Shown: positions 16,967-25,858, numbered from the stretch's first letter. The stretch is 50,850 nucleotides of DNA from Microthrixaceae bacterium (GCA_023957995.1 JAMLGK010000021.1:1-50850); one strand, 5' to 3'. Translations and numbers: made by a program. Notes: generated from the letters alone by a model not told the origin.

Positions 16967-18559
16967 GTGAGCGCTGATCCCGCCGTCGAGGCCGCGCGGA
17001 GGCGGACCTTCGGCATCATCTCCCACCCCGATGCGGGCAAGACCACCCTCACCGAGAAACTGCTCCTCTACGGCGGTGCGCTCGGTCGGGAGGCCGGGTC
17101 GGTGAAGGCCAAGAACGACCGGCGGTCCGCCACGTCGGACTGGATGGACCTCGAACAGCAGCGCGGGATCTCGATCACCTCGACGGTGTTGCAGTTCCCC
17201 TACCGCGATTGCGTCGTCAACCTGCTCGACACCCCCGGACACCGTGACTTCTCCGAGGACACCTACCGGGTGCTCACCGCGTGTGACGCTGCGGTGATGG
17301 TGCTCGATGCCGCCAAGGGCATCGAGGCGCAGACCCTCAAGTTGTTCGAGGTCTGTCGGGACCGCGGGCTTCCGATCATCACCTTCGTCAACAAGTGGGA
17401 CCGCCCCGGACTCTCGCCGTTGGAACTCATCGACGACATCGAGTCGCAGTTGTCGTTGATCTGCACACCGATGACCTGGCCGGTGGGGATCGCGGGCGAC
17501 TTCCGCGGTGTGGTGGACCGCTCGAGCGGCGACTTCGTGCGCTTCACCAGGACCGCCCGCGGGGCTACCGAGGCTCCCGAGGAGGTGGTCGACCCCGAAC
17601 GCGCGGCCGAGGAAGAGGGTCAGTCCTGGGTCGACTGCAGCGAGGAACTCGAACTCCTCGAGGGCGCCGAACACGACCACGAGATGTTCACCGCCGGCGA
17701 GTCGAGCCCGATGTTCTTCGGCTCCGCCATCACCAACTTCGGTGTGCGGCTCCTTCTGGACGCGGTCATCGATGAGGTCCCTGCGCCTGCGGCCAGACCA
17801 ACCACCAACGGGGAACGCCGTGCGCTCGACTCCCCGTTCTCGGGCTTCGCGTTCAAGGTCCAGGCCAACATGGACAAGGCCCACCGCGACCGGATCGCGT
17901 ATGTCCGGGTGAACTCGGGTCGCTTCGAACGCGGAATGGTCGTGATCCACGGCCGCACCAAGAAGCCCTTCGCCACCAAGTACGCCCACTCGGTGTTCGG
18001 CTCCGAGCGCGACACCCTCGAAGAGGCGTTCCCCGGCGATGTCGTGGGACTGGTCAACGCGAACGACGTGCGCGTCGGTGACTCGCTCTACGTCGACCAA
18101 CCGGTGGAGTTCCCGACCATCCCGTCGTTCGCGCCCGAGCACTTCGCCAAGGTGCGGGTGAAGGACGTGTCCAAGTCGAAGCAGTTCCGCAGCGGGATCC
18201 AGCAACTCGACGAAGAAGGTGTCGTGCAGGTGCTGCGCGACCCGGACTTCGGCGATCAGGCCCCGGTGCTGGCAGCGGTGGGCGCCCTTCAGTTCGAGGT
18301 CGCCACCCATCGGCTGGAGACCGAGTTCAACGCTCCGGTGGAGTTGACCATGACCGGCTACCGCGTGGCACGACGCACCGATGAGGAATCGCGTGCGACG
18401 CTGCGCTCCATGCAGGGAGTCGACGTGCTGGAGCGCTCCGACGGAGTCCTGCTGGCACTGTTCGAATCGGTGTACTGGCTCGAACGCCTGGAGGCCGAGA
18501 AGCCCGAGCTGACCCTCGACCGCCTGGTCGCCGAGGGCGCCCTGCGCGCAGAAACCTGA
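16967..18559 (+). CDS. prfC: peptide chain release factor 3
   Basis: A translational GTPase that removes RF1/RF2 from the ribosome after termination. The 530-residue length is as expected. G1 is SHPDAGKTT (19-27), the switch region has RGISITSTVLQF, G3 is DTPGHRDFSEDT and G4 is VNKWDRP. RF3-specific features such as SDWMDLEQQRGISI, the DPEFVLD-like region and the C-terminal QFEVATHRLETEF are present. The GTG at 16967 follows GGGCGGA, and the gene starts 17 bases after the hydrolase stop. RF3 is absent from several well-studied actinobacteria such as Mycobacterium, so its presence is a lineage marker. Confidence 0.95.
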   Translation: MSADPAVEAARRRTFGIISHPDAGKTTLTEKLLLYGGALGREAGSVKAKNDRRSATSDWMDLEQQRGISITSTVLQFPYRDCVVNLLDTPGHRDFSEDTYRVLTACDAAVMVLDAAKGIEAQTLKLFEVCRDRGLPIITFVNKWDRPGLSPLELIDDIESQLSLICTPMTWPVGIAGDFRGVVDRSSGDFVRFTRTARGATEAPEEVVDPERAAEEEGQSWVDCSEELELLEGAEHDHEMFTAGESSPMFFGSAITNFGVRLLLDAVIDEVPAPAARPTTNGERRALDSPFSGFAFKVQANMDKAHRDRIAYVRVNSGRFERGMVVIHGRTKKPFATKYAHSVFGSERDTLEEAFPGDVVGLVNANDVRVGDSLYVDQPVEFPTIPSFAPEHFAKVRVKDVSKSKQFRSGIQQLDEEGVVQVLRDPDFGDQAPVLAAVGALQFEVATHRLETEFNAPVELTMTGYRVARRTDEESRATLRSMQGVDVLERSDGVLLALFESVYWLERLEAEKPELTLDRLVAEGALRAET

Positions 18560-18662
18560 CCACCGGGGACGCGCACCGATCGGCGCGATCCAATCCGCGT
18601 GCCGCGCAGAACCGACCACCACTCGCGGCCGAATCGGTGCAGGACACCATTGGGTTGGCAAA

Positions 18663-18668
18663 TAGGGT
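18663..18668 (+). promoter_or_regulatory. -10 element of leaderless ornithine carbamoyltransferase gene
   Basis: TAGGGT lies six bases before ATG 18675, without a ribosome binding site. Confidence 0.55.
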
Positions 18669-18674
18669 GCAACG

Positions 18675-19688
18675 ATGGACGTGGACCTGACCGGGCGGAG
18701 CTTCCTCAAGGAACTCGACTTCCTCCCGGAGGAACTGACCTATCTGCTCGACCTGGCGGACGAACTGAAGGCGGCCAGGCGCGAAGCGCGCGAGGAACAG
18801 CTGTTGACCGGCCGGGTCATCGCGCTGATCTTCGAGAAGACCTCCACGCGCACCCGGGCGGCATTCGAGGTGGCAGCGCACGACCAGGGCGCACACGTCA
18901 CCAACTTCGATCCCTCTGGTTCACAGATCGGCCACAAGGAGTCCGTGGCCGACACCGCCGAGGTCCTGGGCAGGATGTTCGACGCCATCCAGTTCCGCGG
19001 CACCAGCCAGGGTGACATCGAACGCCTGGCCAACCACGCGGAGGTACCGGTCTACAACGGTCTCACCGACGACTGGCATCCCACCCAGATGCTCGCCGAT
19101 TTCCAGACGATGCGCGAAGCCTCCGGCAAGGAGGCCAATGACCTCTCCTACGCGTTCTGTGGGGACCTGCGCTTCAACATGGCCCGCTCCCACGTGGTCA
19201 CCGCCGCCCTGCTCGGTTCCGACATACGCCTGGCGGGACCCGAGTCGCTGAGCATCCCCGGAGAGGTGCTCGAGGCGGCCAGGGAGATCGCCGCGCTGAC
19301 AGGCGCTTCGATCACCGTGACCGACGACGCCGCCGAAGCGGTCACAGGGGTGGACTTCGTGCACACCGACGTGTGGGTGTCGATGGGTGAGCCGCGCGAG
19401 GTCTGGGCGTCGCGCATCAAGGAACTGATGCCGTACCGGGTCGACGAGAAGCTCATGTCGGCCGCTGGGAAGCGTGCGCGGTTCATGCACTGCCTACCCG
19501 CCTACCACGACCTCGAGACGCAGATCGGTGCTGACATCGCCGGCCACACGGGCCTGACCGGTGGACTCGAGGTGACCGACGGGGTGTTCCGCTCGGAGCG
19601 CAGCATCGTGTTCGACCAGGCCGAGAACCGACTGCACACGATCAAGGCGCTGATGGTCGCGACGCTGGCGGGCCCGGACGATCGCTGA
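18675..19688 (+). CDS. argF: ornithine carbamoyltransferase
   Basis: Joins carbamoyl phosphate and ornithine to give citrulline. The 337-residue protein has the carbamoyl-phosphate loop STRTR (57-61), HPTQMLAD, and the ornithine-side HCLPA motif near 272. It resembles the longer ArgI/ArcB-like subgroup ([20 protein letters not shown]). It stands alone, with no argCJBD or arcA/arcC gene in view, so an anabolic or catabolic role cannot be settled by context. The transcript appears to be leaderless. The gene is convergent with the DUF3152 lipoprotein 11 bases away. Confidence 0.93.
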   Translation: MDVDLTGRSFLKELDFLPEELTYLLDLADELKAARREAREEQLLTGRVIALIFEKTSTRTRAAFEVAAHDQGAHVTNFDPSGSQIGHKESVADTAEVLGRMFDAIQFRGTSQGDIERLANHAEVPVYNGLTDDWHPTQMLADFQTMREASGKEANDLSYAFCGDLRFNMARSHVVTAALLGSDIRLAGPESLSIPGEVLEAAREIAALTGASITVTDDAAEAVTGVDFVHTDVWVSMGEPREVWASRIKELMPYRVDEKLMSAAGKRARFMHCLPAYHDLETQIGADIAGHTGLTGGLEVTDGVFRSERSIVFDQAENRLHTIKALMVATLAGPDDR

Positions 19689-19699
19689 GCCCGGCGAGG

Positions 19700-20647
19700 T
19701 CACTTCACGACATCACAGCCGAGTCGGACGAAGGGATACCCGGCGCTGACTCCGCCGGCGCTGACGCATACCACCTCGGCACTCGGGTCCACCATGATCT
19801 CGTGGTCGTAGCCGTGAGCGGTACCCAGGTACGGCAGGAACTTCGCCAGATCAGGCCGCTCCTTGTCGGCCAATGCGAAATCGGCGAGCTGACCGTCCAC
19901 GAGGATCGCAACCCCGAGGGGGTTCCGGGTGTCACCATCGGCGGTCCAACCCACCAGGCGAACCTTCACCGGCCTGCCCTGTGCGTCGCGTTCGACAGTC
20001 ACCGAATCCAGTGACCCGAAAGGGTCATCGGGATTCGGGACCCCGCTGTAGCGCGGAGTGGCCCCGCGGTTGCGCGATGCCGCAGAGATCTCATCGGGGT
20101 TCGGCCAGACGTTGAAGCGGCAAGCCCCTTTTGCGGCTCCGCCCTTGGACTGCTGAGCCATCACCGGGGCGCGCGCCCCGGCGCCCCCACCGCAGTTGGC
20201 GTGGCCGAGTCCCATCCAGTGACCCACCTCGTGGTTGACCACGTAGTGGCGATACGAATCGAGTCCGTAGGGCCAGGTGGATGTGGCGCCCTGCCAGCGG
20301 TCCTGGTTGATCACGACGTTCGAACCAGACCGGCAGGACCACTGCGACGAACACGGCGGACCGAACGACGGCAGCGTCGAGGCCTGTGCCAGCACGATCG
20401 TGAAGTTGGCCGCACCGGGTACCTGCTTGAACTGGATCGCACCACCGGCGGACCAGCCACGCGGATCCGAGAGGGTCACCGCAACGTGTTGTGCGAACTG
20501 TCCGAGGTCAGCGGTGATGTGACCCCTGGTGGCGATCCGGTAGGTGATCACCCGCTCCGGGGGAGCCTGCTCGCACGCCGCCATGAAGCCACCCAGCAGT
20601 ACGACGACCCCGAGTGCCGCTAACCGCTTCAGCCTGGTCTGGTTCAT
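19700..20647 (-). CDS. DUF3152 lipoprotein, metzincin-like zinc protease fold
   Basis: A 315-residue predicted lipoprotein. The signal peptide ends in lipobox FMAAC with Cys25. The central domain matches actinobacterial DUF3152 and carries a complete HEVGHWMGLGH zinc motif (His139, Glu140, His143, His149), so proteolytic activity at the cell surface is plausible. The C-terminal ~100 residues (VRLVGWTADGDTRNPL..., VAILVDG) look like the beta-rich repeat found on many secreted actinobacterial proteins. The start is ATG 20647 with GGGGAG nine bases upstream. Four cysteines in the zinc domain may form disulfides. Confidence 0.82.
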   Translation of the reverse strand: MNQTRLKRLAALGVVVLLGGFMAACEQAPPERVITYRIATRGHITADLGQFAQHVAVTLSDPRGWSAGGAIQFKQVPGAANFTIVLAQASTLPSFGPPCSSQWSCRSGSNVVINQDRWQGATSTWPYGLDSYRHYVVNHEVGHWMGLGHANCGGGAGARAPVMAQQSKGGAAKGACRFNVWPNPDEISAASRNRGATPRYSGVPNPDDPFGSLDSVTVERDAQGRPVKVRLVGWTADGDTRNPLGVAILVDGQLADFALADKERPDLAKFLPYLGTAHGYDHEIMVDPSAEVVCVSAGGVSAGYPFVRLGCDVVK

Positions 20648-20773
20648 CACGGTCGTCTCCCCTGCCTGGTCTGACCTCTCCGGCCGGCCGATCCTAGATC
20701 CGCCTGGTCCGCATGTCACCGGACCACTACCCGGGACACGTCAACCGTCTTCAGTTCTCCCGGAACGCTCGGG

Positions 20774-20779
20774 TATGGT
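20774..20779 (+). promoter_or_regulatory. -10 element of the tRNA-Ala promoter
   Basis: TATGGT ends ten bases before the tRNA 5' end. A weak TTCAGT at 20750-20755 is at -35 spacing (18). Confidence 0.45.
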
Positions 20780-20789
20780 TTCGACCCTC

Positions 20790-20863
20790 GGGGCTGTAGC
20801 TCAGCTGGCTAGAGCACCTGCTTTGCAAGCAGGGGGTCGTGGGTTCGATTCCCATCAGCTCCA
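20790..20863 (+). tRNA. tRNA-Ala (anticodon TGC)
   Basis: A complete cloverleaf can be drawn. The acceptor stem is GGGGCTG (20790-20796) with CAGCTCC (20856-20862), including the G3:U70 wobble pair that marks alanine tRNAs. The anticodon stem CCTGC/GCAGG encloses loop TTTGCAA, with TGC at 20824-20826. The T-arm contains GGTTCGATTCC. The discriminator is A at 20863, and CCA is not encoded. It is a single tRNA gene with no other RNA genes around it. Confidence 0.97.
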
Positions 20864-20868
20864 CTCCG

Positions 20869-20893
20869 AGAACCCCTTGTTCGCAAGGGTTCT
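20869..20893 (+). terminator. hairpin after tRNA-Ala
   Basis: Arms AGAACCCCTTG and CAAGGGTTCT pair with one bulged C around a TTCG tetraloop. No U-tract follows, as is common in GC-rich actinobacteria. Confidence 0.65.
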
Positions 20894-20983
20894 GGCGGTT
20901 CCCCTCAGCGGACGAGGGCCGAGCTTCCCGGATCGGTCGTGCTCGTCGACCCCGACGGGGTCGGGGAGCTCTGCACGGACCAC

Positions 20984-21589
20984 CTAACGCGCTCCGGAAC
21001 CCTGATCCCGGGTCACCTCCACAGAGGTCGGGTTCACCAGGGTGTCGAACACCGCGGAGTACTTGGTCGCAGACGCAACCAGCGCGTCGATCGCATCGGA
21101 GGATGCGTCGGCGTCGATGTCGAAAGCGACACTGATCGAGCTGAAGCCCTTGCGAACCTCCTGGTCGATGCCGAGCACTCCTCTGACGTCGATGTCACCA
21201 CCAACGGTCGACGAGACCGAGCGGAGCTCGATTCCGCGAGCAGCAGCACCCGTCGCTACACCCGCGGTGATGCAGGCAGCGAGTGCGTGCAGCAGGAATT
21301 CCTGGGGGGTGGGACCGTGCCCGTGACCCAGCGTGGGGTGATCGGCGGTGTACTCGAACTCCTCGACGTGGAGCTGGTCCGCTCCGGCGCCGTACCACTC
21401 GTGAATGGTGGTCGCGCTGGCGGTGCCCTCCACCCAGCGGTTGCGGGCGGAGAAGCGGAAGGCCGCCAGCTCGCCGTTCTCACGCAGCTTTTCGATCGTG
21501 CCGAACAGCTTGGCGGTGGGCACGCCGTTGGTCTCCGAGGGCTGTGATTGCTCGGTGTCGGCCGTGTCGTTGGTCTCGGTGATGCTCAT
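20984..21589 (-). CDS. OsmC family protein
   Basis: A 201-residue member of the OsmC/Ohr fold, which detoxifies organic hydroperoxides. The helix containing the first cysteine is present (PQEFLLHALAACITAGV). The usual second cysteine position in the C-terminal CPV motif is occupied by serine (TKYSAVFDTL), so it is not a standard two-Cys Ohr enzyme but belongs to a one-Cys OsmC-like subgroup. The first ~30 residues are a Thr/Glu/Asp-rich tail. The start is ATG 21589 with AGAGGAG eight bases upstream. Confidence 0.87.
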   Translation of the reverse strand: MSITETNDTADTEQSQPSETNGVPTAKLFGTIEKLRENGELAAFRFSARNRWVEGTASATTIHEWYGAGADQLHVEEFEYTADHPTLGHGHGPTPQEFLLHALAACITAGVATGAAARGIELRSVSSTVGGDIDVRGVLGIDQEVRKGFSSISVAFDIDADASSDAIDALVASATKYSAVFDTLVNPTSVEVTRDQGSGAR

Positions 21590-21869
21590 GGAAATGTCTC
21601 CTCTGTTCGGGGCACCGTCGTGGTGCCGGGTCTCGAGGTCCACTCTCTGTGATCGCCCCCCGAGATCCTTGGAGACCGTTTGGAGAGCATCTGAAGTCCG
21701 CTGGACCGCACGGTCGAGAGTTCCGCGTTGGCCTCAGGAGCCGTCGGATCCACCGTGGGGCTCCCCGCGACGCTCCGGCCCAGGGGCCTCGGGTGGTTTC
21801 GCCAGAACCCATCGGTACGGTGAGAACGACCCAACAGGTGCAAGACCCAGCACGAGGAGGACAAGTCGA

Positions 21870-22133
21870 ATGACCACGGACAGTCTCGAGCAAGCAGCAG
21901 CTTCGGGTTCCGAAACGACGGACAAATCCGTCGGCCGCATCGCGTTACAGGCCGTAGCTATCGTGGCGATCTTCGCGACCGCCTACCTGACCGTTTCGAC
22001 ACTTCTGACAACTGGCTACACCGCGGGTACGACCGCCGCCCGACTCGGCCTGGCCGCCGTGGTCGCACTCGTTGCGGCTGTGTGCCTCCGGCTGTCGACA
22101 CGATCCGCCCCTGGAGGGTCCGGCTCGTCGTAG
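21870..22133 (+). CDS. small two-helix membrane protein
   Basis: An 87-residue protein of unknown function. A polar N-terminus of ~22 residues is followed by two hydrophobic helices (ALQAVAIVAIFATAYLTV and LGLAAVVALVAAVCLRL) and a Gly/Ser tail. The ATG at 21870 has a strong GAGGAGG site nine bases upstream. Upstream codons of the same frame overlap the divergent OsmC gene and lack coding character, so this start is preferred. The context gives no function. Confidence 0.65.
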   Translation: MTTDSLEQAAASGSETTDKSVGRIALQAVAIVAIFATAYLTVSTLLTTGYTAGTTAARLGLAAVVALVAAVCLRLSTRSAPGGSGSS

Positions 22134-22244
22134 CCCGTTTCCGCGCAACGGAAGTCCCTCAGCTGAGCTCTCTCAGAGGTACCGGTGAGTGATCCCGTTC
22201 CGGCCACCTACAGACCCGCATGAACTCAGTTTGAATCGAGCTGC

Positions 22245-22270
22245 CTGAATTCAGTCTTGCCTGAATTCAG
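22245..22270 (+). promoter_or_regulatory. tandem palindromic operators upstream of CmtR-like gene
   Basis: Two identical perfect 10-bp palindromes CTGAATTCAG at 22245-22254 and 22261-22270, each preceded by TGC, repeat with a 16-bp period. A degenerate copy (ATGAACTCAG) lies at 22220-22229. They end 6 bases before a GTG and 21 bases before the ATG of the ArsR-family gene, where an autoregulated metal operator is expected. Confidence 0.7.
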
Positions 22271-22291
22271 CAACTGGTGAATGATGGGGGA

Positions 22292-22621
22292 ATGTCCTCC
22301 ATCACAGCGGGAGTCGACATATCGACCCTGGCCCGGGTCGGTACGGCTCTTTCCGATGACACACGCCGCCGGATTCTCGTGGCCCTCCTCGACGGACCGT
22401 CCTATCCGTCGGACCTCGCCGACGTACTGGAGCTGACGCGACCGAACGTGTCGAACCACCTGTCATGTCTGCGCGGCTGCGGCCTGGTGGTGACCGAGCC
22501 CGAGGGTCGCCGGCAGCGGTACCGCCTGAGCGATCCGAAACTCGCGCACGCGCTGTCCGAGCTGTGCGATCTGGTGCTCGCCCCGGCAGCGGGCTGCGAG
22601 CACGAGACCCATCGGCAATGA
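22292..22621 (+). CDS. ArsR-family metal sensor, CmtR-like
   Basis: A winged-helix repressor of ~109 residues. The segment NVSNHLSCLRGCGLVV is nearly identical to that of mycobacterial CmtR, a Cd/Pb sensor whose ligands are two cysteines in this helix plus a third near the C-terminus. Here all three are present (SC-LRG-C and AAGCEHE). It should therefore bind a soft metal and derepress its operon. The CDF exporter follows after 22 bases. The start is ATG 22292. In-frame GTG 22277 is an alternative, and neither has an ideal ribosome binding site. Confidence 0.88.
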   Translation: MSSITAGVDISTLARVGTALSDDTRRRILVALLDGPSYPSDLADVLELTRPNVSNHLSCLRGCGLVVTEPEGRRQRYRLSDPKLAHALSELCDLVLAPAAGCEHETHRQ

Positions 22622-22643
22622 GGGTCGTGTCCGAGGGGCCCCG

Positions 22644-23270
22644 GTGACCGCTCACCCGAATCTCGACCGGCAGCTGGCTGGATCACGCGACCGGCTGCGT
22701 CGCGCAGCGTTGGCGCTGGCCTGGGCAACCGTTGCGTGGAACATCGTCGAAGCCGTCGTGGCGGTTGCCGCCGGACAGGCCGCCGGTTCGGTGGCGTTGG
22801 TCAGCTTCGGGCTCGACTCCACCATCGAGGTCGCTTCGGCAGCGGTCATCATCTGGCAGTTCAGCGGGCTGGACGAAAAGCGAGAACGCCTGGCCCTGCG
22901 GCTCATCGGGGTGAGCTTCTTCCTGCTCGCTGCATACGTGGGTGGTCGTGCTGCGCTCGATCTGCTCACGGCCACCGAGCCGGAGTCCTCACCGATCGGT
23001 ATCGCACTGGCATCGGCCTCGTTGGTGGTGATGCCGGTGTTGGCCGCCGGCAAGGCCCGGATCGGTCGCAGGTTGGGGTCATCGACGGTGAGTGCCGACA
23101 GCCGCCAGACCTGGCTGTGCACCTATCTGTCGGCGGTCCTGCTGGCCGGTCTTCTTCTCAACTCGCTGTGGGGATGGTGGTGGGCCGACCCCTTGGCGGG
23201 GCTCGTGATCGCGGGACTCGCCCTGCGTGAAGGCCTCGAGGCCTGGAACGGAGACAGCTGCTGCGATTGA
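22644..23270 (+). CDS. cation diffusion facilitator-type metal exporter
   Basis: A 208-residue membrane protein with about six helices of the cation efflux fold and no large cytosolic C-terminal domain, so shorter than typical CDF proteins. Acidic metal-site positions are visible in SFGLDSTIEVAS and WADPLAGLV. It ends in a Cys pair (DSCCD) that could bind metal. The GTG start at 22644 is preceded by GAGGGG. Co-transcription with the CmtR-like sensor makes Cd, Pb or Zn efflux the likely role (inference). Confidence 0.82.
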   Translation: MTAHPNLDRQLAGSRDRLRRAALALAWATVAWNIVEAVVAVAAGQAAGSVALVSFGLDSTIEVASAAVIIWQFSGLDEKRERLALRLIGVSFFLLAAYVGGRAALDLLTATEPESSPIGIALASASLVVMPVLAAGKARIGRRLGSSTVSADSRQTWLCTYLSAVLLAGLLLNSLWGWWWADPLAGLVIAGLALREGLEAWNGDSCCD

Positions 23271-23385
23271 GGATCGCGGGCGTCACTGCGCTCTGCGGAC
23301 CCCGACGCCCTGAACCGACCACCCCGGCCCGGAACCAGGGAGGCTCCCCGATGCGCCCCTGCGAAACGCCCGGCAAGCTCAGGAG

Positions 23386-23952
23386 ATGTCCCAACTCTCC
23401 CATCGCAGTTCAGACGCCGTCTCCAGAAGCAACCCGTCCGATCGGGCCTCCCGCCTACCCGCCTTGGTGTTGGCGCTCGTGTTGGGGCCGCTCGGGCTGC
23501 TGGCCGCCTGCGGCGGTGGCGACGACGCGAACGACACATCGTCCTCCGAGGATGCGTCCGGAAACGAACAGACCGCGGAGGAGACCGAGGCCGACGACTC
23601 CTCCGCGAACCCCGGAGGCGACGAGGTCTTCGACCCGGCCACGGTCAAGTCGTGCCTCGAGGACGCCGGATTCCAGACCGTGACCAGCTCCGAGGTGCTG
23701 TCCGACCAGCAGGTCGCCGACCAACTGACCGCCTTCGGCCAGACCGAGAGCCTCACCTTCGAGGCCGAACAGAATTCCTTCGCCGGTGGGGTCTCCTTCT
23801 ACGAGAGCCCCGAACAGGCCAACGACCGCGCTGAGTCGCTCGCCAACGTGGCGAAGGCCCAGACCGTGGTCGGCAACGCGCTCGTCAGCATCGAGGCGGG
23901 ATCCGACTACGACGAAGCTGTCGAGGCTGCCGAGTCGTGCCTGGGGGTCTGA
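23386..23952 (+). CDS. predicted lipoprotein, unknown function
   Basis: A 188-residue protein. The N-terminus has a hydrophobic signal (LPALVLALVLGPLGLLAAC) ending in a lipobox with Cys42. An acidic Ser/Glu/Asp linker of ~35 residues follows, then a compact ~100-residue domain with two cysteines (KSCLEDAGF and ESCLGV) at its ends, probably disulfide-bonded. ATG 23386 directly abuts AGGAG, an unusual zero spacing, so the true start or the mode of initiation is unclear. I recognise no family. Confidence 0.7.
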   Translation: MSQLSHRSSDAVSRSNPSDRASRLPALVLALVLGPLGLLAACGGGDDANDTSSSEDASGNEQTAEETEADDSSANPGGDEVFDPATVKSCLEDAGFQTVTSSEVLSDQQVADQLTAFGQTESLTFEAEQNSFAGGVSFYESPEQANDRAESLANVAKAQTVVGNALVSIEAGSDYDEAVEAAESCLGV

Positions 23953-24023
23953 CCCGCACCCCCGGCCGGGGCGACGCACCGAGCCGTGGAGGTCGCGACA
24001 TCCGACGACTCGCCCACCTTCGA

Positions 24024-24029
24024 TAGATT
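24024..24029 (+). promoter_or_regulatory. -10 element of leaderless LuxR/TPR gene
   Basis: TAGATT lies eight bases before GTG 24038. It fixes the start well inside a frame that is open from 23786. Confidence 0.55.
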
Positions 24030-24037
24030 TCCGGCCC

Positions 24038-25858
24038 GTGCCGACGCGCAGGGCCATTCCCACCGCCAGGGAGCTCCACGAGTGGGGCGAACCTGCTTCG
24101 ACCGTCGCAGCGCGCCTGCTGGACGAACCCGGACCGGCCGATTGGGCCGTGAGCGTGTTGTGGCGCGCAGCTGAGGAGTCCTCCTGCGCCGGTGAGTTCG
24201 ACCGGGCATCGGCGCTGTTGCGGCGCGCGCTCAGGGCGATGCCGCCGACGATCGACCGCGAGCGTGTCCGAACCGTGATCGAGCTCGGCCGCATCGAGGC
24301 CGCATCGGGCCACGACGGGGCCAGGGGCCGTTGGGAGACCGCGGCCGACCAGCTCCGGGAACTGGATCCCTCCGATCGCGTCAGCGCGTTGGTCGATCTC
24401 GGCGAGGCCACCTACTCAGCCGGCCTCCTGACGGATGCACGCGCACACTTCGAGCAGGCCTACCAACTGTGCGACGAACACTGCGATCCGCCGTTGGTGG
24501 ACGACGAGACCGCAGCGCGCATGATCGCCGGCCTGTCGACGGCATCCCTGCTGACGGGACACAGACATCGGGGCGCCGAATCGAGACTGCGTTCGATCGT
24601 GCGGAGCACCCCCCGCTACCCCGACCTCCCCACACGCGCCCTGATGGCGAGCGCTGCCGGTGAGGTGGCACTCGGTGTGGATCTGCCGGCGGAGCTGGTC
24701 CACCGCCTGATCGATGGTGCACTGGGCGACGAGCCCCTCCCCCCTGACGTGCTCCGGCCCGTGTTCGAGCCACTGAGCGCCGCCCTGTCGTTGACAGGTC
24801 GCCCCGATGCAGCGGTCGAGCTGCTCGACGCACGCCTGGAGATCGCACGTTCGCGCAACGACCTCATCTCCCATGTCAGCCTGCTTCCGCTGCGCGCACA
24901 CGCCCATCTGCTCGCCGACCGTCTCGAGCGCGCCCGGAACGACGCCCTCGACGCGATCGAGCTCATCGAAGCGCATCCGGGCGCGACCCGGCTCGCCGAG
25001 GCACCCGCCCGCTACGCGCTGAGCACCGCCCTGGTCGAGCTCGACGAGTTGGAAGAGGCCGCGACGGTCTGCGACGTGCCAGATCACCGACAGCGTTGGG
25101 GCAGCACCCCGATGCACGGCTGGTTCCTCGACGGCCTCGCCCGGGTGCGGTCGTCACAACACCGACACGAGGACGCCATGGGTGCATGGCGGGACGCGGC
25201 ACGTTCGTTCACCCTCGTCGGTGGCGGAGGGGTGATCTGCGAATGGCGCGACGGCCTGGCCCGTTCCCTCGTGGCCATCGGCGACCGCCCCGCAGCGCAA
25301 CAGCTGGCCGCAGAGCACGTGGCGGTCGCCACAGCGTTCGGCGACGCGCGTATCCGTGCGATCGCAGAGGGCACCGCCGCTGCCGCCGACGCCGACCATC
25401 TGGCTGCTGCCGACCGCTTGGGCGCCGCCATCGCAGTGCTCCCTTCGGGCTCCGCAGAGTTGACCCGCTGTCGACTCGGCTTCGAACGCGGCGCACGGCT
25501 GCGCCGCGCTGGCCTGCGACGCTCGGCCCGTGACCAGCTGGCAGCCAGTCTGGCGATCGCCTCGCGCCTCGGCGCACGGCGTCTGGCTCGCCTGATCGAC
25601 GACGAACTGATCGCAGCGGGTGCAAGCAGGTCGCGATCCGCCGGACCCGGCCAGGGTCACGTCCTGACCCCGACGGAGCGCCGGACCGCTGAGATGGCGG
25701 CGAGTGGGTTGGGAAACGTGGAGATCGCTCGCCGTAGGTCGGTCAGCCGCAAGACGGTGGAATCACAGCTCTCGAGCGTCTACCGCAAGTTGGGGATCGA
25801 CGATCGGAGCCAGCTCCGCTGCGCGTTGACGCCGGAGTCTGCCGGGACGACCGTGTGA
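24038..25858 (+). CDS. LuxR-family regulator with TPR-like sensor region
   Basis: A 606-residue protein. The last ~60 residues are a LuxR helix-turn-helix (LTPTERRTAEMAASGLGNVE, RKTVESQLSSVYRKLGI). The preceding ~500 residues are alpha-helical and Ala/Leu/Arg-rich, with a repeating pattern typical of TPR arrays in MalT/LAL regulators. Unlike those, I see no Walker A ATPase at the N-terminus, so it is a TPR-LuxR protein without the STAND ATPase. The ligand or partner is unknown. It is convergent with the S8 protease gene. Confidence 0.8.
   Translation: MPTRRAIPTARELHEWGEPASTVAARLLDEPGPADWAVSVLWRAAEESSCAGEFDRASALLRRALRAMPPTIDRERVRTVIELGRIEAASGHDGARGRWETAADQLRELDPSDRVSALVDLGEATYSAGLLTDARAHFEQAYQLCDEHCDPPLVDDETAARMIAGLSTASLLTGHRHRGAESRLRSIVRSTPRYPDLPTRALMASAAGEVALGVDLPAELVHRLIDGALGDEPLPPDVLRPVFEPLSAALSLTGRPDAAVELLDARLEIARSRNDLISHVSLLPLRAHAHLLADRLERARNDALDAIELIEAHPGATRLAEAPARYALSTALVELDELEEAATVCDVPDHRQRWGSTPMHGWFLDGLARVRSSQHRHEDAMGAWRDAARSFTLVGGGGVICEWRDGLARSLVAIGDRPAAQQLAAEHVAVATAFGDARIRAIAEGTAAAADADHLAAADRLGAAIAVLPSGSAELTRCRLGFERGARLRRAGLRRSARDQLAASLAIASRLGARRLARLIDDELIAAGASRSRSAGPGQGHVLTPTERRTAEMAASGLGNVEIARRRSVSRKTVESQLSSVYRKLGIDDRSQLRCALTPESAGTTV

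Noticed and set aside
16754..18709. 651-codon minus-strand frame opposite prfC
   Set aside because: A shadow of prfC, whose motifs are unambiguous. The translation is His/Arg/Gly-rich and domain-free.
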